Below are positions 27,906 to 36,392 of a stretch of 64,000 nt of DNA, in pieces. Origin of the DNA: Gordonia alkanivorans NBRC 16433 (lineage in GTDB: Bacteria; Actinomycetota; Actinomycetes; Mycobacteriales; Mycobacteriaceae); assembly GCF_000225505.1 (NCBI RefSeq), contig NZ_BACI01000099.1, forward strand, positions 1 through 64,000. Reading direction: 5' to 3'. The notes beneath the pieces are model-generated. The model made no database searches, had not been told where the DNA came from, and was given only the letters and a program-made list of their open reading frames with translations. Position numbers and translations under genes: made by a program. How positions within the stretch are numbered: position 1 is the first letter of the stretch; each line of letters starts with the position of its first letter.

Positions 27906-29173
27906 ACACACACGTACCGGTCGTCGTCATCGGCGGCGGGCAGGCCGGCCTCTCGGTCAGCTGGTACCTCGGCCAGGCCGGAGTCGAGCATCTCGTCGTC
28001 GAAGCCGAGACCGCGGTCCACGCGTGGGCCGACAAGCGTTGGGACAACTTCACTCTCGTGACACCCAACTGGCATTGCCGGCTGCCCGGATATGCCTACG
28101 ACGGCCCCGATCCGGACGGGTTCATGACCCGCGACGAGGTCGTGGCCTGGCTGGAGGTGTGGCTGCAGACCTTCGAGCCGCCGCTCGTCGAACACACGCG
28201 GGTGACCCGTCTGCAGCGGCTCGGTGTTGACCGGTTCGAGGTGACCCTCGACGGTCCGGACGGCGTCACCTCCGTGACGTGCGACCAGGCGGTGATCGCG
28301 ACCGGTGGTTATCCGCTGCCGGTGATCCCGGCGTTCGCGTCGGCGCTCGATCCGGCCGTCCATCAGATCCACTCCGAGGAGTACTTCAACCCGGACCAGT
28401 TGCCCGAGGGTGCGGTGTTGGTCGTCGGAACCGGGCAGTCGGGCACGCAGATCGCCGAAGACCTGCACCTGGCCGGGCGGCAGGTGCATCTGGCGGTCGG
28501 CAACGCGCCGCGGGTCGCACGGTTCTATCGCGGACGCGACTGCATGACGTGGCTGTCGGACATGGGGCTCTACGACACTCCCACCCAGGAGTATCCGGGT
28601 GGCCGTGCCGCGCAGGAGAAGACCAACCACTACGTCACCGGCCGCGACGGTGGCCGCGACATCGACCTCCGACGCTTCGCTGTCGAGGGCATGCAGCTCT
28701 ACGGCATGCTGACCGACGGCAAGGACTCGACGCTGCGGTTCGCGCCGACGCTCAGCGATGCACTGGACAAGGCCGACGCAACCTACAACTCCATCTGCTC
28801 CGACATCGACCGGCACATCGACTCGCTGGGGATCGAGGCGCCGGAACCCTCGCGGTACGAACCTGTGTGGGCTCCCGACGAAGACCCTGCCGAACTCGAT
28901 CTCGCAGCAGCCGGGGTGACGTCGATCATCTGGGCCATCGGGTACCGACCCGACTACCGGTGGATCGAGGCCAGCGCCTTCGACGGTGGGGGTCGCCCGA
29001 TGCAGACGCGCGGGATCACCGAGGTCCCCGGGCTCAGCTTCGTCGGGTTGCCGTGGATGCACACCTGGGGATCGGGACGGTTCCTCGGGATCGATCGGGA
29101 CGCGAGGTACGTGGCGGAGCACATCGTCGGTGTTCTGGACCAGGGGCGCCCGCGATTGGCGGCGGCGCAGTAG
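27902..29173 (+). CDS. MSMEG_0569-family flavin-dependent oxidoreductase
   Basis: A 423-residue flavoprotein of the flavin monooxygenase type. The N-terminal FAD-binding Rossmann motif is VVVIGGGQAGLSVSWYLGQA, and a second dinucleotide motif for NAD(P)H is VLVVGTGQSGTQIAEDLHL near residue 175. AIGYRPDYRWI near residue 345 and LSFVGLPWMHTWGSGRFLGI are typical of the family C-terminus. It probably oxygenates or oxidises a cluster intermediate; the substrate is not known. It is the last gene of the first Nit1C block: 254 bases with potential RNA structure separate it from the radical SAM gene. Confidence 0.88.
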   Translation: MNTHVPVVVIGGGQAGLSVSWYLGQAGVEHLVVEAETAVHAWADKRWDNFTLVTPNWHCRLPGYAYDGPDPDGFMTRDEVVAWLEVWLQTFEPPLVEHTRVTRLQRLGVDRFEVTLDGPDGVTSVTCDQAVIATGGYPLPVIPAFASALDPAVHQIHSEEYFNPDQLPEGAVLVVGTGQSGTQIAEDLHLAGRQVHLAVGNAPRVARFYRGRDCMTWLSDMGLYDTPTQEYPGGRAAQEKTNHYVTGRDGGRDIDLRRFAVEGMQLYGMLTDGKDSTLRFAPTLSDALDKADATYNSICSDIDRHIDSLGIEAPEPSRYEPVWAPDEDPAELDLAAAGVTSIIWAIGYRPDYRWIEASAFDGGGRPMQTRGITEVPGLSFVGLPWMHTWGSGRFLGIDRDARYVAEHIVGVLDQGRPRLAAAQ

Positions 29174-29246
29174 ATGGCCGGGCGAAACGGAGGAGTTGGG
29201 TCCGGACCTCGAGGTGAACGCTACAAGCGGGCCGTGCGCTCGAAAA

Positions 29247-29324
29247 ACTCGTCCCCCTCAGCGTCCTCCGAGGGCAATCTGCCCTCCGGCGGTGCTCACG
29301 GGGACGAGTCTTTTGGCAGATTGC
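29247..29324 (+). promoter_or_regulatory. Candidate attenuator or pseudoknot before the radical SAM gene
   Basis: Arms run in the order A, B, A-prime, B-prime, so the two 10-base stems cannot both form as simple hairpins. The A stem ends in a T-rich run (29310-29314), like a terminator; pairing B with B-prime would span and block it. B can also fold locally (GAGGGCA with TGCCCTC, 29270-29286). This topology fits an attenuator or pseudoknot, though a mobile repeat remnant could look similar. Confidence 0.35.
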
Positions 29325-29346
29325 GTCGCGACGCACGCGAAGACGC

Positions 29347-29415
29347 AACTCGCACCTCACGGGGCAATGGAGCTCGCACCTCAGGGAGCAGCAAGAGCTT
29401 GTTACTCAGGGAACA
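29347..29415. repeat. Dispersed CTCGCACCTCAGGGAGC repeat, intergenic copies
   Basis: Two adjacent copies (CTCGCACCTCA at 29349-29359 and GCTCGCACCTCAGGGAGC at 29372-29389) and a degenerate third (TTACTCAGGGAAC). The same core occurs at 22092-22114 and 37566-37586. Confidence 0.6.
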
Positions 29416-29427
29416 GGGGAAGTACCT

Positions 29428-30483
29428 ATGACGGTAACCACACGAGTTGACCTGGCACTGCTCGGGATTCGGGGCGAGCCGCCGGTGCAGCGGACCGGCG
29501 GTGCCGGGCCGAGCGACGACGGCCACCTGATGGTCGACGGCCTGCACGCTGCGATCCCGCGGAACCCGCAGAGTCCGTTCGTCTTCGACGGCGAACGTGT
29601 CCTGTACGACGGAGTGGATGTCGGCATCGAGGTCGAGGCCATCGGACGGCCCCGGTTCTACGACCTGCAGACCGCCGACGGGGTCAGCTACGAGAAGATC
29701 GCCCGTCTACACGGTCGTAACGTCTTGGCGACGACGGTGGTCCAGACGTGCATCCGCTACGACGAATCGGAGCGGTGCCGGTTCTGCTCGATCGAGGAGT
29801 CACTGCGGTCGGGGTCGACGATCGCGGTGAAGAAGCCGGATCAGCTGGCCGAGGTCGCCCGTGCCGCAGTGGAACTCGACGGCGTCACCCAGATGGTGAT
29901 GACCACCGGCACCACGAACGGCCGTGATCGTGGGGCCCGCCACCTCGCGCGGTGCGTCCGCGCGATCAAGGCCGCGGTCCCCCACCTGCCGATCCAGGTG
30001 CAGTGCGAACCGCCCGCCGACCTTGCGGTCCTCACCGAGTTGCGGGAGGCGGGCGCCGACGCGATTGGCATCCACGTCGAATCCCTCGACGACGGCGTGC
30101 GGCGTCGGTGGATGCCGGGCAAGTCATCGGTTCCGATGGACGAGTATCGCGAGGCGTGGGCTGAGGCCGTCCGCGTCTTCGGCCGGAATCAAGTGTCGAC
30201 GTACCTGCTCGTCGGGCTCGGCGAAGACACCGACGAGATGATCTCCGGCGCCAAGGAACTCGCCGACCTGGGCGTCTATCCGTTCATCGTGCCGTTCCGG
30301 CGTCATGCGGGAACGCTCGCCGTGGACGTCGACGATGCACCCGCACCGGATCGGGCCATCGTGGAGAAGATCAGCCGCGAGGTCGCGCGCCATCTCACGC
30401 TGATCGGGATGGCGGGAGCGGATCAGCGGGCCGGATGCGCAGCGTGCGGCGCGTGCAGCATCCTGCCGACGGTGGGTGGCTGA
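29428..30483 (+). CDS. MSMEG_0568-family radical SAM protein
   Basis: A 351-residue protein. The first Fe-S motif is Cys108, Cys117 and Cys120 (C-x8-C-x2-C in TCIRYDESERCRFCSIEES), a longer first spacing than the common C-x3-C-x2-C. TTGTTNGRDRG and IQVQCEPPADLAV fit the radical SAM barrel, with ISTYLLVGLGEDTDEMISGA-like strands late in the domain (QVSTYLLVGLGEDTDE). Three more cysteines at 337, 340 and 343 form C-x2-C-x2-C near the end and could hold an auxiliary cluster. The reaction is unknown. Its stop directly abuts the ATG of the GNAT-AIR gene. Confidence 0.88.
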   Translation: MTVTTRVDLALLGIRGEPPVQRTGGAGPSDDGHLMVDGLHAAIPRNPQSPFVFDGERVLYDGVDVGIEVEAIGRPRFYDLQTADGVSYEKIARLHGRNVLATTVVQTCIRYDESERCRFCSIEESLRSGSTIAVKKPDQLAEVARAAVELDGVTQMVMTTGTTNGRDRGARHLARCVRAIKAAVPHLPIQVQCEPPADLAVLTELREAGADAIGIHVESLDDGVRRRWMPGKSSVPMDEYREAWAEAVRVFGRNQVSTYLLVGLGEDTDEMISGAKELADLGVYPFIVPFRRHAGTLAVDVDDAPAPDRAIVEKISREVARHLTLIGMAGADQRAGCAACGACSILPTVGG

Positions 30484-31935
30484 ATGAGAACAACCGCCAA
30501 AGACGCAGTGGCCGGGGAACTCTCGATCCTTGCCGGTCGACGCCGCGTCGCCCCACGCCCGGACTTCCTGATCACCGTCGCCGACACCGCCGTCGAGCAT
30601 GCCACCTACCGTGCGATGCGGCACCACGAGTTCGTCGATCGACAGGGACTTTTCGCGCATACCGACCTCGACGCCACGGACGACGATCTACGCACCGTGG
30701 TCCTCGTCGCGACGCTGCCGGACGGCACGATCGCCGGTGGCGTTCGTGTGGCCCCCGTGCGGTGGGACGGAACGTCGGACATGGAGGACATCGGCTGGTG
30801 GTTTGGCAGCCGGCTCGTGGTCGCCGACCCCGGGCACGCCGCCGGCATCGGTCCGGCACTCGTGCGCGCCGCGTGTGCGCACATCGAACAGCAGGGTGCA
30901 CTGCGTTTCGACGCCACCGTGCAGGACCGCTACGCGCGGATGTTCCGCCGCCTCGGCTGGGACGACTGCGGGGCCGGTCCAGTGATCGCAGGTCAGGCGC
31001 ACCGGGAGATGCGCTGGCCGATCCACCGCATCCAGCGGACCGTCGACGGCACCAAAGCCGTTCTCGCCGAGGCGCTTGCACCGTTCGCCGACCAGGACGG
31101 CGGACTCGGAGCGACCGGTTTCCGCGGTGACGACGGTGTCCCGCTGCCCGGGACCGACGTGATCGCGGCCTGCGATGCGATCATCCCGTCGATGATCGAA
31201 CGCGATCCGGAATGGGCCGGATGGTGTTCGGTGCTGGTCAACATCAACGACCTGTCCGCGATGGGCGCACGACCGATCGGACTCCTCGACGCCGTCGGCG
31301 CACCCACGACATCGCATCTGACCCGCATCATCCGCGGTATCTCCGCAGCTGCACGCGCCTGGCAGACACCGGTTCTCGGCGGTCACACCCAGGTCGGGGT
31401 GCCATCGGCACTGTCGGTGACGGCGTTGGGCACCACCGGCAGTCCCCTGCGTGCAGGTGGCGGTGCGGTCGGCGACACCGTCACCCTGCACGCCGACCTC
31501 GGCGGGTCCTGGCGGCCGGGCTATCACGACCGGCAGTGGGACTCCACGAGTTCACGCAGCAGCGACGAATTATGTTCGATGGCAGGTCATCTCGCGAGGG
31601 TTGCGCCCGCGTCGGCGAAGGACGTGAGCATGGCCGGGGTCGCCGGAACGCTCGGCATGCTCGCCGAGGCGTCGGGCACCGGAGCCGAACTCGACGTGAC
31701 CGCCGTGCAGCGCCCGACCGGTGCGTCGATGGGTGCGTGGCTGACCTGCTTCCCCGGGTACGCGATGCTCACCGCGGACCGGCCTGGGCGTCGTGCCGAG
31801 GTGCCGGCCCCGAGTACTCTCACCATCGCGGACTGTGGTCGTCTCACCGCGGAGCCCGGCGTGCGGCTGCGGTGGCCCGACGGCGCGGTGACCGTCGCGG
31901 TGGCCTCCACGGTCACCGGGCTGGGGGCCGCATGA
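30484..31935 (+). CDS. MSMEG_0567/Sll0787-family GNAT acetyltransferase-AIR synthase fusion
   Basis: A 483-residue two-domain protein. Residues 1-175 look like a GNAT acetyltransferase (VVLVATLPDGTIAGGVRVAP, DPGHAAGIGPALVRAACAHI, YARMFRRLGW). Residues 180-480 resemble PurM/AIR-synthase proteins: GDDGVPLPGTDVIAACD, SVLVNINDLSAMGARPIGLL, GGHTQVGVPSALSVTALGT and SMAGVAGTLGMLAEASGTGA. In several Nit1C clusters the two activities are separate genes; here they are joined. PurM-like domains bind ATP and make or use phosphorylated amide intermediates, so an ATP-dependent step is inferred. It is followed after 52 bases by the second nitrilase-like gene. Confidence 0.87.
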   Translation: MRTTAKDAVAGELSILAGRRRVAPRPDFLITVADTAVEHATYRAMRHHEFVDRQGLFAHTDLDATDDDLRTVVLVATLPDGTIAGGVRVAPVRWDGTSDMEDIGWWFGSRLVVADPGHAAGIGPALVRAACAHIEQQGALRFDATVQDRYARMFRRLGWDDCGAGPVIAGQAHREMRWPIHRIQRTVDGTKAVLAEALAPFADQDGGLGATGFRGDDGVPLPGTDVIAACDAIIPSMIERDPEWAGWCSVLVNINDLSAMGARPIGLLDAVGAPTTSHLTRIIRGISAAARAWQTPVLGGHTQVGVPSALSVTALGTTGSPLRAGGGAVGDTVTLHADLGGSWRPGYHDRQWDSTSSRSSDELCSMAGHLARVAPASAKDVSMAGVAGTLGMLAEASGTGAELDVTAVQRPTGASMGAWLTCFPGYAMLTADRPGRRAEVPAPSTLTIADCGRLTAEPGVRLRWPDGAVTVAVASTVTGLGAA

Positions 31936-31987
31936 CCCGAGCTCGCGTGACACCTTCTCCGGACGGTCAGCCCGGTACTGTTCGACC

Positions 31988-32851
31988 ATGAGCACGGTCA
32001 CCCTCGGTGCTCTCGCCGCGCACTTCGGCCGCGACGTGGAGCGCGGCGTGTCCAAGGCCGTCGGCATCGTCGCAGCGGCCGCACGCGATGGCGTCGACCT
32101 GCTCGTCTTCCCGGATGCGACGCTCGGCGGCTATCTGGGCGACCTACGCAATCCCGATCCTGACGAGCTGCCACCGGCGCTAGATCCCGACGGCCCCGAA
32201 CTGGCCGCACTGATCGCGGCCGCGGGCGACACGACGGTCTGCATCGGCTACACCGAGGCCGACGGCGACAGGCACTTCAACACCGCGGTCTGCGTCTCCG
32301 GGGACGGAATCCTCGGCACCCACCGCAAGGTCCATCAGCCCGCCGGTGAGTCCCTCGCCTACGCGGCCGGTGACGAGTTCCGCTCGTTCGACACCCCGGC
32401 CGGCCGGATCGGCATGCTCATCGACTACGACAAGACCTTCCCGGAGTCGGCCCGGACCCTTGCCCTCGACGGCGCGCGAATCATCGCCGCGCTGTCCGCA
32501 TGGCCGGCGAGCGTGACCGACCGCGCCGCCCGACTCCCCGCCGACCGGCAATCACGGCTGTTCGACCTGTACGACTGCGCCCGCGCCGCCGAGAACCAGG
32601 TGTTCGTCGTGTCGTCGAACCAGACCGGCGTGATGGGCTCGCTGCGGTTCCTCGGGCAGGCCAAGATCGTCGGACCCGGCGGCGACATCCTCGCCACCAC
32701 ACGGTCGAAGGGTGGGCTGGCCAGCGTCACGGTCGACGTCGACGCGGAGATCGACCGCGCCCGCCGCGTGCTCAATCACCTCGCCGAGTTGCGCCCGGAC
32801 TCCTACCGCAGTGCGAGCCACCAGTCCGGGACTGGCGCGGACCTATCATGA
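31988..32851 (+). CDS. Nitrilase-fold paralogue lacking catalytic Cys and Glu (MSMEG_0566-like)
   Basis: A 287-residue carbon-nitrogen hydrolase homologue, clearly related to the cluster nitrilase at 26696 (shared RKVHQP, AENQVF, SNQTGVMGSLRFLGQAKIV). The catalytic positions differ: Asp43 replaces Glu (LLVFPDATLGGY), Lys114 is kept (THRKVHQP) and Asp146 replaces the nucleophilic Cys (MLIDYDKTFPES). The nucleotides at the Cys position read GAC, two changes from TGC. Without the cysteine no thioester can form, so it should be inactive as a nitrilase or amidase. It may bind the nitrilase or its substrate. It overlaps the glycosyltransferase gene by four bases (ATGA). Confidence 0.85.
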   Translation: MSTVTLGALAAHFGRDVERGVSKAVGIVAAAARDGVDLLVFPDATLGGYLGDLRNPDPDELPPALDPDGPELAALIAAAGDTTVCIGYTEADGDRHFNTAVCVSGDGILGTHRKVHQPAGESLAYAAGDEFRSFDTPAGRIGMLIDYDKTFPESARTLALDGARIIAALSAWPASVTDRAARLPADRQSRLFDLYDCARAAENQVFVVSSNQTGVMGSLRFLGQAKIVGPGGDILATTRSKGGLASVTVDVDAEIDRARRVLNHLAELRPDSYRSASHQSGTGADLS

Positions 32852-33975
32852 CCGGTGTGGATTCCCCCTCCCCGCGAGTCGCCCTGCTGACCTATTCGAC
32901 GAAACCGCGTGGCGGCGTGGTCCACACGTTGAACCTGGCCGAGGCGATGGCGCGACTCGGCGTCGACGTGTCGGTCTGGTCGCTGGCGCGCGGCGGTGAC
33001 GAGGGTTTCTTCCGCGCGGTGGATCCGGCGGTGAAGTTGCGGCTGGTGCCGTTCGCCGATCGGGAGAACGAGACGATCACCGACCGCATCGTGCGATCCA
33101 TCGACACCCTGCGCGGCGCCTTCGACGCGAGTGCCTACGACATCGTGCACGCCCAGGACTGCATCAGCGCCAACGCCGTTGGCACCTGTATCCGGACGAT
33201 CCATCACCTCGACCAGTTCACGACGCCGATCCTCGTCGAATGCCACGAGAAGGCCGTCGTGAATCCGTATGCGCGGATCTGTGTCTCACGGGCGGTCGCC
33301 GACGAGGTGCGGCACGGGTGGGGGCTGGCGCCGGACGTGATCCCCAATGGGGTTGCGTACGAACGGTTTGCCGATGCGGCGTCGGATGTATCGGAAGCTG
33401 TTGAGGCGCGCGCCCGGTGGACCGGCAAGCTCGGCGAGTACGTGCTGGCCGTCGGCGGGATCGAGCCGCGCAAGGGCAGCATCGACCTGCTCGACGCGTA
33501 TGCGATGCTGCGTGAACGGCATCCGGAGCTGTCGCTCGTCTTCGCCGGTGGGGAGACGCTGTTCGACTATCGGGACTACCGCGCTGACTTCGACCGCCGC
33601 CGGGCCGAACTGGACGTCGAACCGATCGTCCTCGGCAACGTGCCCGACGACGAGCTGCCGTCGCTGGTCGCCGCCAGTCGGGTGTTCGCGTTCCCGTCGG
33701 TCAAGGAAGGGTTCGGGCTGGCCGCGATGGAGGCACTGTCCGCGGGGCGGCCGGTCGTGACGCGTGAGCTGCCGATTCTCCGAGAGGTGTTCGGCGACAC
33801 GGTCGCGTACGCATCGACCGTGCCCGAGCTCGCCGATGCGCTGGCGGACGCGCTCACGCCGGACCCGGCACGCGTCGACTCCGGCCGGTCGCTCGCCGCG
33901 TCGTTGACGTGGGAGGACGCGGCTCGTCGTCATCTCGAGTTCTATGCGCGCCATCCGATGCCCACGCGCACATGA
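32848..33975 (+). CDS. MSMEG_0565-family GT4 glycosyltransferase
   Basis: A 375-residue GT-B glycosyltransferase starting at the ATG that overlaps the preceding stop. The N-terminal domain has KPRGGVVHTLNLAEAMARLG; the GT4 donor-binding half has VGGIEPRKGSIDLLDAYAML, VFAGGETLFDYRDY and the EX7E-type motif FPSVKEGFGLAAMEALSAG. The sugar and acceptor are unknown. The MSMEG_0565 family is a regular member of Nit1C clusters, suggesting that the pathway product or an intermediate is glycosylated. It overlaps the transporter gene downstream (ATGA at 33972). Confidence 0.88.
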   Translation: MTGVDSPSPRVALLTYSTKPRGGVVHTLNLAEAMARLGVDVSVWSLARGGDEGFFRAVDPAVKLRLVPFADRENETITDRIVRSIDTLRGAFDASAYDIVHAQDCISANAVGTCIRTIHHLDQFTTPILVECHEKAVVNPYARICVSRAVADEVRHGWGLAPDVIPNGVAYERFADAASDVSEAVEARARWTGKLGEYVLAVGGIEPRKGSIDLLDAYAMLRERHPELSLVFAGGETLFDYRDYRADFDRRRAELDVEPIVLGNVPDDELPSLVAASRVFAFPSVKEGFGLAAMEALSAGRPVVTRELPILREVFGDTVAYASTVPELADALADALTPDPARVDSGRSLAASLTWEDAARRHLEFYARHPMPTRT

Positions 33976-34982
33976 CCCATTCGCGAGCCGCCGAACGCGC
34001 CGGCATCCTCGCGGTGACCCTCACTGCGTTCCTGTGGGGCACGTCGGGCACCGCGGCGGCACTCGCTCCCGCACTCAGTGCGGTCACGATCGGTGCCATC
34101 GCGATGTCGGGCGGCGGGTTGCTGCAGGGTGCGATCAACGCGCGTGCGGTGCGTGCTGCCTGGCCGTCGTTGATGCAGCGATGGCCGACAGTGCTGGCGG
34201 GCGGCGTCTGCGTGGCGATCTACCCACTGTGCTTCTACGGGTCGATGCGCGTCGGCGGCGTTGCACTGGGAACCGTGGTGTCACTGGCGTCGGCGCCGTT
34301 GTTCTCGGCGGTCATCGAACGGGTCGCCGAGGGGCGGGCGTTGACGACGCGGTGGAGCGTCGCGTGTGCGCTGGGTATCGCCGGCAGTGTCGCACTGGCG
34401 TTGTCGCGCAGCGAGTCCTCGCACGGCGACAGCGTCTCGGGCAGCACCGCGTCGGCCTGGGGTGTCGTACTCGGGCTCGGCGCGGGTGCGACATATGCGG
34501 GCTTCTCGTGGGCGATGCGTCGCCTGATGAACGAGGGACTGGCCCGCGGGGCGTCGGCCGGTGGCGTCATGGGACTGGGCGGAGTTCTGCTGTTACCGGT
34601 GGTGGCGGTGTGCGTGCCGTCGGTGATCGAGCATCCGGAAAGCCTTGTCGTCCTCGCCTACCTGGTCATCGTGCCACAGTTCCTCGGATACGTCTTGTTC
34701 AGCCGCGGGCTACGACGGATCGACAGTTCGACCGCCACCACCATCACTCTCATCGAACCGGCCGTCGCGACCGTTCTGGCGGTCGTCGTGCTGTCCGAAT
34801 CGATCACCGCGGTCGGCTGGATGGGCATCGGCGTGCTGGCGGTGGCGCTCGTCGTGTTGATGGCTCCCGCGCGGCGTCGGAGATCGGTTAGCGTCGAGCA
34901 GAGAAGTTCGCACAGCGGCACCCCTGCCGTGGACGAGGAGGACATGCATGAGGCAGTTCCGAGAGGCCGTCGAGGCACGTGA
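33972..34982 (+). CDS. EamA/DMT-family transporter
   Basis: A 336-residue membrane protein with ten predicted hydrophobic helices in two EamA repeats (first: LTAFLWGTSGTAAALAPALS; second: GVVLGLGAGATYAGFSWAMR, ending in SSTATTITLIEPAVATVLAV). The C-terminal tail after residue 295 is polar and overlaps the next gene by 35 bases. DMT transporters export or import small metabolites. Four-base overlap with the glycosyltransferase gene suggests it moves a Nit1C substrate or product. The last 15 or so codons may be readthrough of a frame whose functional part ends earlier. Confidence 0.85.
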   Translation: MTHSRAAERAGILAVTLTAFLWGTSGTAAALAPALSAVTIGAIAMSGGGLLQGAINARAVRAAWPSLMQRWPTVLAGGVCVAIYPLCFYGSMRVGGVALGTVVSLASAPLFSAVIERVAEGRALTTRWSVACALGIAGSVALALSRSESSHGDSVSGSTASAWGVVLGLGAGATYAGFSWAMRRLMNEGLARGASAGGVMGLGGVLLLPVVAVCVPSVIEHPESLVVLAYLVIVPQFLGYVLFSRGLRRIDSSTATTITLIEPAVATVLAVVVLSESITAVGWMGIGVLAVALVVLMAPARRRRSVSVEQRSSHSGTPAVDEEDMHEAVPRGRRGT

Positions 34983-35361
34983 CGCGCAGGCGATGCAGGA
35001 CCTGCTCGCCGACGACGTCGTCTTCACCAGCCCGGTCGCATTCAAGCCGTACCCGGGTAAGGCGATCACCTCGGCCATTCTGCGGGGCGTGCTGCGCGTC
35101 TTCGAGGACTTCCGCTACGTCAGGGAGATCAACGACGCCGGGGGTCGGGATTCGGCGCTGGTGTTCGAGGCGACCGTCAACGGCAAGGCGGTCACCGGCT
35201 GCGACTTCATCCACATCAACGACGACGGCAAGATCGACGACTTCATGGTGATGGTCCGGCCGCTCTCGGGTGCGCAGGCCCTCGCCGAAGCGATGGGGGC
35301 GCAGTTCGACCAGATCGCAGCCGAAGCCGCAGCCGAGACCGCGAACGGGGCGAACGAATGA
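34948..35361 (+). CDS. NTF2-like/SnoaL-type protein
   Basis: A 137-residue protein with GAGGAGG just before its ATG. The pattern FREAVEARDAQAMQDLLADD, VVFTSPVAFKPYPGKAITSA and CDFIHINDDGKIDDFMVMVR is typical of the small NTF2-like cone fold found in SnoaL-type isomerases and in binding proteins. No catalytic residue can be assigned. It overlaps the transporter gene (35 bases) and the LLM oxidoreductase gene (ATGA at 35358), so the three are probably co-translated. Confidence 0.8.
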   Translation: MRQFREAVEARDAQAMQDLLADDVVFTSPVAFKPYPGKAITSAILRGVLRVFEDFRYVREINDAGGRDSALVFEATVNGKAVTGCDFIHINDDGKIDDFMVMVRPLSGAQALAEAMGAQFDQIAAEAAAETANGANE

Positions 35362-36392
35362 AACTCGGACTGCAACTGGGGTATTGGGCCGCGCAGCCGC
35401 CGGCCGGTCACGCCGACCTCGTGGACGCCGCGGAGAAGGCCGGTTTCGACTCGATCTTCACCGCCGAGGCGTGGGGTTCGGACGCCTACACCCCCCTGGC
35501 GTGGCTCGGGTCGTCGACGAACCGCGTGCGGCTGGGCACCTCGGTCCTGCAACTGTCGGCGCGCACGCCAACCGCCTGCGCCATGGCCGCGTTGACGCTC
35601 GACCACCTGTCCGGCGGACGCCACATCGTCGGACTCGGCGTGTCCGGGCCGCAGGTCGTCGAGGGGTGGTACGGACAGAAGTTCGCCAAACCGCTCGGCC
35701 GCACGCGCGAGTACATCGACATCATGCGCCAGGTGTGGGCGCGGGAGGCTCCGGTCACCAGCGCCGGACCGCACTATCCCCTGCCGTACAACGGCGAGGG
35801 CGCGTCTGGGCTGGGTAAGCCGCTCAAGCCGATCACTCATCCGCTGCGTGCCGACATCCCGGTCATGCTCGGCGCCGAGGGGCCCAAGAACGTCGCACTC
35901 GCAGCCGAGATCGCCGACGGTTGGCTGCCGCTGTTCTACACACCGCGCATGGCCGACACCTACAACGCCTGGCTCGACGAGGGATTCGCCAAGCCGGGCG
36001 CGCGACGCAGCCGCGAGGACTTCGAGATCATCGCGACCGCACAGATCGTCATCACCGACGATCGCGCCGCGACCTACGACGCCATCAAACCGTTCCTCGC
36101 CCTGTACATGGGCGGAATGGGCAGCGAGGACACCAACTTCCACGCCGAGGTGTACCGCCGCATGGGGTACTCCGACGTCGTCGACGAGGTGACCACACTG
36201 TTCCGTTCGAACCGCAAAGAGGAAGCGGCGCAGATCATTCCCGACGCCGTCGTCGAGGACTCGGCGATCGTCGGCGACGTCGATTACGTCCGCGAGCAGA
36301 TCAAGGTGTGGGAAGCGTCCGGCGTCACCACGATGCTGGTCTCCCCGCGCACCATCGAGGAGATCGATCAGCTCGCCGGCCTCATCAGCTGA
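35358..36392 (+). CDS. LLM-class F420-dependent oxidoreductase
   Basis: A 344-residue bacterial luciferase-like TIM-barrel protein. The family pattern includes MKLGLQLGYWAAQPPAGHAD, AGFDSIFTAEAWGSDAYTPL, RVRLGTSVLQLSARTPTACA, GRHIVGLGVSGPQVVEGWYG and ADIPVMLGAEGPKNVALAAE. This mycobacterial subgroup generally uses coenzyme F420 rather than FMN; the cofactor is inferred from the subgroup and not read directly. Its start lies in the NTF2-like gene stop, and its TGA overlaps the SRPBCC ATG by one base (TGATG). This links redox chemistry to the transporter and Nit1C genes upstream. Confidence 0.87.
   Translation: MKLGLQLGYWAAQPPAGHADLVDAAEKAGFDSIFTAEAWGSDAYTPLAWLGSSTNRVRLGTSVLQLSARTPTACAMAALTLDHLSGGRHIVGLGVSGPQVVEGWYGQKFAKPLGRTREYIDIMRQVWAREAPVTSAGPHYPLPYNGEGASGLGKPLKPITHPLRADIPVMLGAEGPKNVALAAEIADGWLPLFYTPRMADTYNAWLDEGFAKPGARRSREDFEIIATAQIVITDDRAATYDAIKPFLALYMGGMGSEDTNFHAEVYRRMGYSDVVDEVTTLFRSNRKEEAAQIIPDAVVEDSAIVGDVDYVREQIKVWEASGVTTMLVSPRTIEEIDQLAGLIS

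Larger units (their letters stand above)
29174..29427. other. Structured intergenic region inside the Nit1C cluster
   Basis: No credible gene; an 85-codon frame here is low complexity. Two perfect 10-base inverted repeats interlock: ACTCGTCCCC (29247-29256) with GGGGACGAGT (29300-29309), and GCAATCTGCC (29274-29283) with GGCAGATTGC (29315-29324). The first stem is followed by CTTTT. Copies of the CTCGCACCTCAGGGAGC repeat follow at 29347-29415. A good ribosome-binding site (AGGGGAAG) precedes the radical SAM ATG. Confidence 0.6.

Noticed and set aside
29174-29431. 85-codon plus-strand ORF between Nit1C genes
   Set aside because: Its composition is repeat-derived and Ser/Arg/Gly-rich, it overlaps the inverted repeats and the next gene start, and there is no family match.
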